From assembly GCF_034424545.1 (NCBI RefSeq), contig NZ_CP139971.1, positions 744,001 through 808,000 on the forward strand: a stretch of DNA of 64,000 bases. The letters run 5' to 3'. Below, piece after piece: positions 57,601-64,000 of this stretch. Both the position numbers and the translations under genes were made by a program. This stretch comes from Trinickia caryophylli. Lineage in GTDB: Bacteria > Pseudomonadota > Gammaproteobacteria > Burkholderiales > Burkholderiaceae. The notes beneath the pieces were generated by a model, which was not told the origin of the DNA, made no database searches, and saw only the letters and a program-made list of their open reading frames with translations. Each line of letters opens with the position of its first letter. Positions within the stretch are counted from its first letter, which is position 1.

Positions 57601-59124
57601 ATGCCCGCGCACCGGATGAACACGCGCATGATCAAGGACGTTTTACGACTGAAGTTCGACGGCGGTTTCTCGCATGATCGAATCGCCGCGTCGTTGGGCA
57701 TTTCCAAGGGCGTCGTCACGAAGTACGTTGGCCTTGCCAAGGCAGCCGAGCTCGACTGGGCGAGCGCCTGCGATATGGATGAGGGCGAGCTCGAGCGGCG
57801 TTTGATGGGCAAGCCCACGGGGCCTGCGGCCTACGCCCAGCCCGACTACGGGCGCATCCACCAGGAACTGCGCCGCAAGGGCATGACGCTCACGCTGCTC
57901 TGGGAGGAGTACCAAGCCGAGTTCGCCGACCGGCAGACCTATCGTTACACGCAGTTCTGCGAGCACTACAAGAGCTTCGCCAAGCGCCTGAAGCGCTCGA
58001 TGCGCCAGATCCACCGCGCCGGCGAGAAGCTGTTCGTCGACTTCGCCGGACCCACGCTGCCGTTGACGACGGGGCGACGCGCGCACGTGTTCGTCGCTGC
58101 GATGGGCGCCTCGAGCTATACGTTCGCGTGCGCCACGCCTGCCGAGACGATGGAGGACTGGCTTGGCGGCATTGCGCGAGCACTGACGTTCTACGGCGGC
58201 GTGCCGCAACTGATCGTGCCCGACAACCCACGCGCCATGATCGCTGACCCCGATCGTTACGAGCCTCGCGCTGGCGACACCGTGCTCGATTTCGCGCGGC
58301 ATTACGGCACGTCCTTCCTGCCAGCGAGAACCTATCGACCGCAGGACAAGGCTAAGGTCGAGTCAGCCGTGCAAGTGGTCGAGCGCTGGATCATGGCGCG
58401 CTTGCGTCATCACGAGTTCGGCTCGGTGCAATCCGTCGATGACGCAATCAGCCCATTGCTGACGTATCTGAACGAGCGTCCCTTCCAGAAGCTGCCCGGA
58501 TGCCGAGCCAGTGCGTTTGCCCAGCTCGACGCGCCCGCCTTGTTGTCGTTGCCGGCCCAGCCGTACGAACTCGCACGCTTCAAGACGGTGACGGTGCACA
58601 TCGATTACCACGTCGAGGTGGGTAAGCATCGGTACAGCGTGCCGCATGCGCTCGTCGGCTTGAAGCTCGAAGCCCGCATCACCGGCGGCGCCGTTGAGCT
58701 CCTGCATCGCGGGCGTCGTGTGGCGAGCCATGCACGCAACGAGCACGTGGGCGGCTACACGACCGTCGTCGAACATATGCCCGCGGCACACCGCGCACAC
58801 CTGGAGTGGACGCCGCAGCGTCTGATCCACTGGGCGCAGCAGATCGGCTCGGCAACGGCGGTGCTTGTGACGCGATTGTTGGAAGAACAGCGCCACCCCG
58901 AACACGGCTATCGGGCATGCCTGGGGCTGCTCTCGCTGTCGCGGCGCTACGGCCGGGACCGACTCGAAGCCGCGTGTGCGTTGGCACTCGAGCTCGGTGT
59001 GCATCGTTACCGACATGTGCGCGAGATCCTGCTCAACAACCGAGACCGCGCCGTCGCGATGGCGCCGGCGGACTGGACGAGCCCGAGTCATGCGCACGTG
59101 CGCGGCCCCGGCTATTACCAATAA
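57601..59124 (+). CDS. istA: IS21 family transposase IstA
   Basis: A 507-residue DDE transposase. The N-terminal helix-turn-helix is GGFSHDRIAASLGISKGVVTKYV. The rve catalytic core begins with LFVDFAGPTLPL (first Asp); GVPQLIVPDNPRAM holds the second and RPQDKAKVESAVQVVERW the glutamate. GGAGAGACG precedes the ATG at 57601. All catalytic residues are kept, so the element may be active. Confidence 0.95.
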   Translation: MPAHRMNTRMIKDVLRLKFDGGFSHDRIAASLGISKGVVTKYVGLAKAAELDWASACDMDEGELERRLMGKPTGPAAYAQPDYGRIHQELRRKGMTLTLLWEEYQAEFADRQTYRYTQFCEHYKSFAKRLKRSMRQIHRAGEKLFVDFAGPTLPLTTGRRAHVFVAAMGASSYTFACATPAETMEDWLGGIARALTFYGGVPQLIVPDNPRAMIADPDRYEPRAGDTVLDFARHYGTSFLPARTYRPQDKAKVESAVQVVERWIMARLRHHEFGSVQSVDDAISPLLTYLNERPFQKLPGCRASAFAQLDAPALLSLPAQPYELARFKTVTVHIDYHVEVGKHRYSVPHALVGLKLEARITGGAVELLHRGRRVASHARNEHVGGYTTVVEHMPAAHRAHLEWTPQRLIHWAQQIGSATAVLVTRLLEEQRHPEHGYRACLGLLSLSRRYGRDRLEAACALALELGVHRYRHVREILLNNRDRAVAMAPADWTSPSHAHVRGPGYYQ

Positions 59125-59138
59125 GAAGGCACACGGCG

Positions 59139-59906
59139 ATGATGATGCAACAAACACTGACACAGTTGCGCACGCTCAAGCTCGACGGCTTCGCCGACGG
59201 GCTCGAAGAACAACTCGCGCAGCCGGGCAGCGCCAAGCTGGGCTTCGAGGAGCGCCTGTCGTTACTGGTGGACCGCGAGACGAACTGGCGCGACGACCGG
59301 CGTCGCACACGGCTGCTCAAACATGCGCACTTGAAGTATCCGCAGGCCGCGATCGAGGATCTCGATACGCGCTCGGGCCGTGGCATCGATGCTCGCGCGC
59401 TCATGAGCCTGGCGCTGGGCGACTGGGTTCAGTCGGGCTACAGCCTGCTCATCAGTGGCCCCACCGGTGCGGGCAAATCGTGGCTCGCCTGTGCGCTGGC
59501 GCAGTACGCCTGCCGACGCGGGCACTCGGCACTGTACCTGCGTGTACCGCGACTGACTGAGGAGCTTCGGATCCTGCACGGCAACGGCGGCTTCACGAAG
59601 TGGCTCATGCAAGTGGCGCGCGTCGACGTCTTGCTACTCGACGATTGGGGAATGGCTCCACTGGACGCGATGGTGCGCAACGACTTGCTGGAGATGATCG
59701 ACGACCGCGCCGCCGGCAAAGCCACAATCGTGACCAGTCAATTGCCCATCGAGCACTGGCACGGCTGGATCGGCGACGAAACGATTGCCGATGCGATGCT
59801 CGACCGACTCATGCAGCGACATCACCGCATCACGCTCAAGGGCGAGTCGCTTCGAAAAGTCGCTCCGAACCCTCAAACAAAGGAGGTCGTACTCGACGAA
59901 AGCTGA
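59139..59906 (+). CDS. istB: IS21 family transposition helper ATPase IstB
   Basis: A 255-residue AAA+ ATPase that assists IstA. LKLDGFADGLEEQL is the N-terminal IstB motif, Walker A is ISGPTGAGKSWLACAL and Walker B is VDVLLLDDWGMAPL. The start lies 14 bases after the istA stop, the usual arrangement. Confidence 0.95.
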   Translation: MMMQQTLTQLRTLKLDGFADGLEEQLAQPGSAKLGFEERLSLLVDRETNWRDDRRRTRLLKHAHLKYPQAAIEDLDTRSGRGIDARALMSLALGDWVQSGYSLLISGPTGAGKSWLACALAQYACRRGHSALYLRVPRLTEELRILHGNGGFTKWLMQVARVDVLLLDDWGMAPLDAMVRNDLLEMIDDRAAGKATIVTSQLPIEHWHGWIGDETIADAMLDRLMQRHHRITLKGESLRKVAPNPQTKEVVLDES

Positions 59907-60083
59907 TCCAGAAACCTAGAATCAACCCCGCGCAACATCGAACCCGCCAAATCGGTCACGTTCCCGAAATCGGCGGTCACGTTCGCCGAAATACGCACTC
60001 TTCGTAGCTACACGAGGACTGCATCGTGTCCTGCGAGTGATCACCGTCCCGCGCTCGTGAAAAATAACGAGATACCCCCTTCA

Positions 60084-60491
60084 TTACTGAGCGATAACTT
60101 TAAAAACCGCAAAATCATCGGGAAATAGCTGCTTATCCGGAATAATTTTCAAAATGAGCAATCGGCCAATTTCCGCCTGCGCTTCACGCGAAAATCCCAC
60201 CAAGCGTATATCACAAGTCGCGCCACCAACAGACTGATCGGTAAAAATGGTTACAAATATATCATCATCTCCACGCCACCATTGAATTCCCATAGGCATC
60301 TTCTCAGAGGACACTTCCGTTATGAATTGCTCACTCACCAACGAACAATCTCCCTCTTCACTCCATAAATGACACATACCGGACGTCGAATTTATAATCG
60401 AAAATCCGATTCCATCGAATAAAATCTTCAACTCCTCCAAGACTCTTGTTGCAGACTCATTTGACCAAACCGAATACACAAATGACGCCAT
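60084..60491 (-). CDS. Probable immunity protein for the upstream CdiA toxin fragment
   Basis: A 135-residue soluble protein, AT-rich compared with its neighbours, as is usual for imported toxin-immunity cassettes. It directly follows, and its first 64 bases overlap, the broken toxin C-terminus at 60428-60706. It has no signal peptide (MASFVYSVWSNES), consistent with cytosolic neutralisation. No family was recognised; the immunity role comes only from position. The gene appears intact although the toxin is not. Confidence 0.65.
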   Translation of the reverse strand: MASFVYSVWSNESATRVLEELKILFDGIGFSIINSTSGMCHLWSEEGDCSLVSEQFITEVSSEKMPMGIQWWRGDDDIFVTIFTDQSVGGATCDIRLVGFSREAQAEIGRLLILKIIPDKQLFPDDFAVFKVIAQ

Positions 60492-61324
60492 ATCTCACCC
60501 TTACGGAATAGGTTAACGAAATTTGAGTCTAAAACCTTCGCAGCCGCACTAATAACGGACTGCGGCGTGCCAGGCGTATAATAGAAATACGCATCGACAC
60601 CACGCGCCACCGCTGTCTCGGAGTATTTTTTCAAAGACTGTACAAAAGCCCCAAAGTTTTTTTGCCTTAGCGGGTCCTCCGACCGCATAGAAGTTACCAG
60701 CTGCATCCGTTACGTCAACGTCCGTCTTCCCGCTCGATGTCTTAATAATCTCCCCGAACGGGTGCCGCTGACCGCATCCGCAACGGCCTGCTCGCGGGCG
60801 GCACCGACAGCATTCGCCGCGGCCCCTCCAGTCGAACTCGTCCCACTGGGCTCGGTCAGTCGGTTTCCTGCCGGCGCGCTCTCATCCGAGACCTGATTGC
60901 CGTTCGGCGAATGACTGTCCTCACCGCTTCCATTCGATAGAGTTGCATTGGGCGGCGCACCAGCATTTGCGCCCAGCGACGCGGTTGCCCTCTGTACTGC
61001 TCCGGAATTTACCAGAACGGTGCCCCCGCTCGGACTGAACGGACCGCCGCCCTCGAAGAATGATATGCCACCCAACCCGTTCCTGATGCCCTGCAGGATC
61101 AGGTCCGTCCTCGACTGTGAGAGCGGGCTCGTGCTCCTGCTAGCGCCCGTCAGGACATCGGCATCGGTTCCCGAGCCCTGCCCCTGCGGCAGCGAGAACT
61201 TAATGCCGAAAGCGTATTCGACTGAGTCAATCGGATGGGCCATCGTCTGCACAAGGGCATCCTTGATTTTCTCAGCTATGTCCTTTGCTTTTTGCACCGC
61301 GCTCTTTTCGCCGGTGTCATTGCC
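60428..61324 (-). pseudogene. CdiA C-terminal toxin module 1, frameshifted
   Basis: From 61324 the frame reads KDIAEKIKDALVQT, then HPIDSVEYAFGIKFSLPQG and GGTVLVNSG, the pre-toxin region, and ends at a stop near 60710. The rest of the toxin continues in two other frames: GEIIKTSSGKTDVDV and NFYAVGGPAKAK near 60660-60760, then FGAFVQSLKKYSETA and GVDAYFYYTPGTPQSVIS to 60428. The first break is near 60750; the second coincides with a run of seven A (complement of T at 60657-60663), where six would restore the frame. The toxin is a candidate nuclease by its context only; activity is not evident. Confidence 0.7.
61005..61124 (-). repeat. Pre-toxin direct repeat, copy 1
   Basis: 120 bases in module 1 that recur at 63338-63457 with roughly eight substitutions and no gaps. 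They encode the segment from the QSRTDLILQG region to GTVLVNSG shared by both CdiA C-termini. Confidence 0.85.
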
Positions 61325-62289
61325 TTAGTTGTAAAGATTGACGTTCGACGTCATCGCCGCGCCGGCACTACCGCCGATCAACCCTCCCGCGAGCCCCGAG
61401 GCGATATTTCCGCTGATGTTGCCCAGCAGCGAAGATCCCGTCGCGTTAGCGATGCTGTCGCTCAATTCCTGCGTCTCACCGGCCAGCTTCGACGACAACG
61501 CCGCACCAGCCGCTCCACCGAATGCCCCGAGCGCTCCACCGCCAAGCCCCCCGATCAGCGCGCCACCCGCCGCCTGAAGCGCGGCACGACTGTCGCCTCC
61601 ATCCTTCCAGTTCTGGCACTCGGCCATCGCAGCTTCCGCACCAGCTATATCGCCACTGTCCACCGCTTTCTTCGCTGCATCGAGCGCGTCATCCCGTTTC
61701 TTGTCCGCATAAGCACCGATGCCCTGCGCCACCGCCTGCCCTGCCGCCTGTGCCGCCTGCATCGTATCCGCCTGCTGCGACAGGATGTTCTGCACATCCG
61801 GCGTCTTCGACACCTTGCCGTTCGTATCGGTCGTATCCCGACTCAGGCTCGCAACGTCCTGCTGCTGATGCGACGAATCCGTCAGCGTGATCGTGCCCGC
61901 GCTCACCACACTGCGTGTCGTTGCGCTTTCGTCTCCACTTTCATTCTGGAACATCATCGGCGTCATACCACCCGAGCCACTCACCGACGATGGGCCCACC
62001 GCCTTTTGGCTCGGGCCAACTGAACCACCCGCGCTGAAACCACCGCTCGATGCGCTGTAATGCAAATGGTTTTGAATGTCGCTGTATGTCAACGTCGCGG
62101 TCGTCAGGCTGTTCTGCGACGCATCAGCCGTACTCTCGATCACCGCTCCCCTAAGATCGGTGTTGCCCTTCACCGTGATATCGAAGCCCCCCGCGCCGGC
62201 CTGAATACCCGCCTGCTCTTGCACCCCGGCATAGTTGCCGTCGGCATGACCATTTTGCGCGCTGAAGCTGGCGCCCGCGCCGCCTTGCT
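61325..62289 (-). pseudogene. cdiA/FHA-like fragment B (C-terminal stalk and pre-toxin region)
   Basis: About 320 residues of CdiA sequence: FSAQNGHADGNYAGVQEQAG, GFDITVKGNTDLRGAVIES, LTYSDIQNHLHYSASSGGFSAG, and a glycine/alanine-rich hydrophobic stretch (GGALIGGLGGGALGAFGGAAG) before MTSNVNLYN. A TAA then interrupts at 61325-61327, yet the frame stays open beyond it into toxin module 1. Its 5' side is joined directly at about 62290 to an insertion-sequence transposase stub, so the large N-terminal part of CdiA is missing. Confidence 0.8.
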
Positions 62290-62570
62290 CCATCAGTTGG
62301 CGCTCTGAGCGAGTGCTGTAGAGCACTTGGATCAGCATGGCACCCACTTCTCCGGCGCGATGCTCGGCCGCCCACCTTGAATTCAGCCTCGTACATCCCG
62401 GCAAACAGCAGATCCATCGTCGTCAGTGCTTCGTTCGCCATCGTCCGGATCGAGCCCAATAGATGCGACTTCGGGGCGAACTCGTCCAGCTTGCGTATCG
62501 AAAACGAATTTTCGGTGAACGTGTCGGCGCCGCGCATGCTCTCCAGGAGCAAGTGAAAGGCATTCAATTA
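62290..62570 (-). pseudogene. IS5/IS1182-type transposase 5' fragment
   Basis: The minus strand encodes MRGADTFTENSFSIRKLDEF, then ANEALTTMDLLFAGMYEAE, and in another frame AMLIQVLYSTRSERQLMEQ, the conserved N-terminal third of this transposase group. A frameshift lies near 62360-62380 and the sequence stops abruptly after RQLMEQ, where CdiA fragment B begins. A remnant of an insertion that removed the upstream part of cdiA. Confidence 0.75.
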
Positions 62571-62654
62571 ACGCTTCAGGGACCTTCCGCGATGACATGA
62601 CCGTCGGTACTTCAACAGCCTGCCAAGCCATTACTTTAAAACCATTTATTTAAA

Positions 62655-62951
62655 TTACTCCTTCCTCTCATAAACACGTAGACACAATAAGCGATCATAA
62701 AAAGGCTGCGGTGCATCGATCCGAATGCATTCCACATTGACCAACTCGTGATCAAAGTGCGACGCGAATTCGGACCCCACTTTCTCCATCGACCCTCGAT
62801 CTTCGTCGGCTATATGCCCATCAAAAATCACTTGTACCGTTATATTTTCTTCCACGACAGAACAGCTCACCGCCCGGATATTCGAGCTGATGCACCCGAG
62901 AAGGGATGACTGTAGCGCAAGCAACAATCTAACTCTAAATTCATTACTCAT
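62655..62951 (-). CDS. Probable immunity protein for the Ntox50 module
   Basis: A 98-residue protein (RVRLLLALQSSLLGCISSNIRA, then VQVIFDGHIADEDRGSME and NVECIRIDAP). Small proteins of this form commonly follow Ntox50-type CdiA C-termini. The ATG overlaps the TAA of the toxin remnant (TAATG), the usual tight coupling of toxin and immunity genes. The frame is intact and AT-rich, unlike the dead toxin upstream. Confidence 0.7.
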   Translation of the reverse strand: MSNEFRVRLLLALQSSLLGCISSNIRAVSCSVVEENITVQVIFDGHIADEDRGSMEKVGSEFASHFDHELVNVECIRIDAPQPFYDRLLCLRVYERKE

Positions 62952-63509
62952 TATGGCCTCCCGGGGACAACATGAACTCCATCCTTGCTATAGTGAATAA
63001 TTCCGTTTGTTGTTGGCAACCTTTCGCCCGTGATCGGGTCAACATAGATCCCGATAACTGTTCCAAAGCTTACGCGCTCTCGATATCCCGGCTAACCAGG
63101 CGCAACATTGTTCGCCGGCTGCCCAGTTCCGGCATATTCATCTACAAGCTTTTGAGGATCAGGTACGACAACTCGCTTCGACCAGGAGTGAAGTTATTAT
63201 GATCCGGCTGATGCTTACCCTGCTTGCCTGCATTAATTTCTGGCGTATCACTTCCCCCTCCATTTTCCGCAAACGTCGCATTACCCGGCTCGCGGCTCAC
63301 TGTCCCCACCGAAGCATTCGCCACATGCCCCAACCCCGAATTTACCAGAACGGTGCCCCCGCTCGGCGTAAAAGGACCGCCGCCCTCGAAGAACAATATG
63401 CCACCCAACCCGTTCCTGATGCCCTGCAGGATCAAGTCCGTCCTCGACTGTGAGAGCTGGCTCGCGCTCCCGCCCTCCGCTGTCAGAAGGTCTGCATCCA
63501 TTCCCGAGC
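62951..63509 (-). pseudogene. CdiA C-terminal toxin module 2, Ntox50 type, doubly disrupted
   Basis: The frame 63501-63142 begins with the same pre-toxin sequence as module 1 (SRTDLILQGIRNGLGGI, GGTVLVNSG) and enters the Ntox50 domain (GKQGKHQPDHNNFTPGRSE). A frameshift near 63171-63178 moves the rest into another frame: VVPDPQKLVDEYAGTGQP, a TAG at 63092-63094, then GYRERVSFGTVIGIYVDP, ERLPTTNGIIHYSKDGVHVV and a TAA at 62951-62953. These are the conserved blocks of bacterial toxin 50. The 5' boundary near 63510 meets an insertion-sequence end. Confidence 0.8.
63338..63457 (-). repeat. Pre-toxin direct repeat, copy 2
   Basis: The matching 120 bases in module 2, in the same orientation. Divergence rises sharply after GTVLVNSG, where the toxin domains start, as expected for swapped CdiA C-termini. 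Confidence 0.85.
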
Positions 63510-63510
63510 T

Positions 63511-63578
63511 TTATGTCGGAAACGCTGCGGCTCCTTTATGCCGGAAACCCCGTGGCTCCCATATGGCGGAAGATTAGA
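63511..63578. repeat. Tandem ~25-bp repeats resembling an insertion-sequence end
   Basis: CTTTATGTCGGAAACGC, CTTTATGCCGGAAACCCC and CCATATGGCGGAAG are spaced about 25 bases apart, each of the first two followed by a GGCTC element. Multiple terminal repeats of this kind mark transposable-element ends. They lie between the dead Ntox50 module and the transposase remnant. Confidence 0.55.
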
Positions 63579-63644
63579 CGCGCATTGGCGCTGAGCGCGT
63601 AGCCCGTATCGGCAATACGCGCTGCAAACAGCAAGGAGTCCGCC

Positions 63645-64000
63645 ATGACTCAGGTCAGTCAAGCCTCAGGTCAGTCAAGCCTGCCGCGTGATGGGGCACT
63701 CGAGCGACGGGTTCTGCCGATTTAAGGAACTGCACGGTCGAGGCGGGGAGGCCTCGCTGCAGGGCACCGCCAACCGCTGCTCAAGAACTGCGTAGACCCG
63801 CGGGTCGAGGCCGCCGAGGTCAAACTCACCTGGAATTTCCCGGCTACAGCCAGATCCGGATCGCAATGAAATCCTCAAACGGCATGCCCTGTCCGTTTCG
63901 CCGCAGGGGGACGGTAGCAGATGGCTGCCACGATCTGGAGACAATGCCCAAGCACCTGAAGGCGTTGGAAGTCAAATCCCCACAAGAGGGGCTGGTGCTG
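63645..64000 (+). pseudogene. IS481-type transposase remnant (continues past the window)
   Basis: An ATG at 63645 has AAGGAG upstream but is followed by a 16-bp tandem duplication (CAGGTCAGTCAAGCCT twice), then the transposase sequence is spread over several frames: CRVMGHSSDGFCRFKELHGR, PLLKNCVDPRVEAAEV, YSQIRIA, EILKRHALSVSPQG and HDLETMPKHLKALEVK. These match in order the N-terminal part of IS481-type transposases. At least four frameshifts make it non-functional. Confidence 0.75.

Larger units (their letters stand above)
57433..59997 (+). mobile_element. Intact IS21-family insertion sequence (2565 bp)
   Basis: Both ends carry TGCGTATTTCGG as an inverted repeat (57433-57444 and its complement at 59986-59997), starting with the TG typical of IS21. 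Inside the ends are multiple terminal repeats of the TTTCGG...CGTGACCG type, four on the left and two on the right, another family hallmark. The element is flanked by a 5-bp direct repeat CTCTT (57428-57432 and 59998-60002). It carries complete istA and istB. Confidence 0.93.

Noticed and set aside
62383..62631. 82-codon frame upstream of the transposase stub
   Set aside because: It lies over the insertion-sequence end and the transposase fragment in another frame; no independent support.

Overview
The window is GC-rich chromosomal DNA from a beta-proteobacterium, most likely family Burkholderiaceae (Paraburkholderia, Trinickia or Burkholderia type). This placement is inferred from codon usage, the pca gene order, the many DUF-type genes typical of the group and the Burkholderia-like CdiA sequences. 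It cannot be taken to species from the sequence alone. No tRNA, rRNA or CRISPR array was recognised.

Layout. 1-3320: a phosphonate-synthesis operon aepX (5'-truncated, fused to a nucleotidyltransferase), aepY and aepZ, with start and stop codons overlapping. 3393-6780: threonine aldolase, arylamine N-acetyltransferase, then an ECF41 sigma factor and its carboxymuconolactone-decarboxylase partner, each preceded by the same TGTCACA-N16-CGTC promoter. 6850-18452: secreted proteases (S10 and S53), an AI-2E-type permease, two MFS exporters, a berberine-bridge-type oxidoreductase, a DUF1059 protein and a LysR regulator. 18564-24153: a secreted beta-propeller protein, an NnrU-like membrane protein, an M20 dipeptidase, a superinfection-immunity-like membrane protein and a YodC-like protein. 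24720-32880: NERD-helicase, GST, a hybrid histidine kinase, a receiver protein, a MerR regulator, a glutamine-synthetase-like enzyme and a HigBA-like toxin-antitoxin pair. 33097-37483: a four-gene operon (Baeyer-Villiger monooxygenase, SDR, PF10118 hydrolase, alpha/beta hydrolase) behind a clean palindromic operator.

37453-48008 is a stress-protein cluster: NarL-type regulator, Lon-like protease, divergent GroEL with an unknown small partner, an APH/P-loop fusion kinase, periplasmic trehalase and two Hsp20 chaperones. The divergent Lon/GroEL promoter carries two TTGAC-N4-GTCAA boxes of the FNR/FixK type. Together these recall the low-oxygen-activated (lxa) stress locus of Burkholderia cenocepacia. 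48187-52704 is a complete lower beta-ketoadipate block: pcaR divergent from pcaI-pcaJ-pcaF-pcaD, with three PcaR-type boxes between them and a terminator after pcaD. 53482-56229 pairs a signal-peptide-bearing catalase-peroxidase with pseudoazurin.

56360-64000 is a decaying contact-dependent-inhibition (CdiA/FHA) graveyard on the minus strand. It holds cdiA fragments, two broken toxin C-termini (one recognisable as toxin family Ntox50), two apparently intact immunity genes, an intact IS21-family element inserted with a 5-bp target duplication, an IS5/IS1182-type transposase stub joined directly to cdiA, and an IS481-type transposase remnant at the right edge. The contrast with the gene-dense, undamaged 56 kb to its left is sharp.
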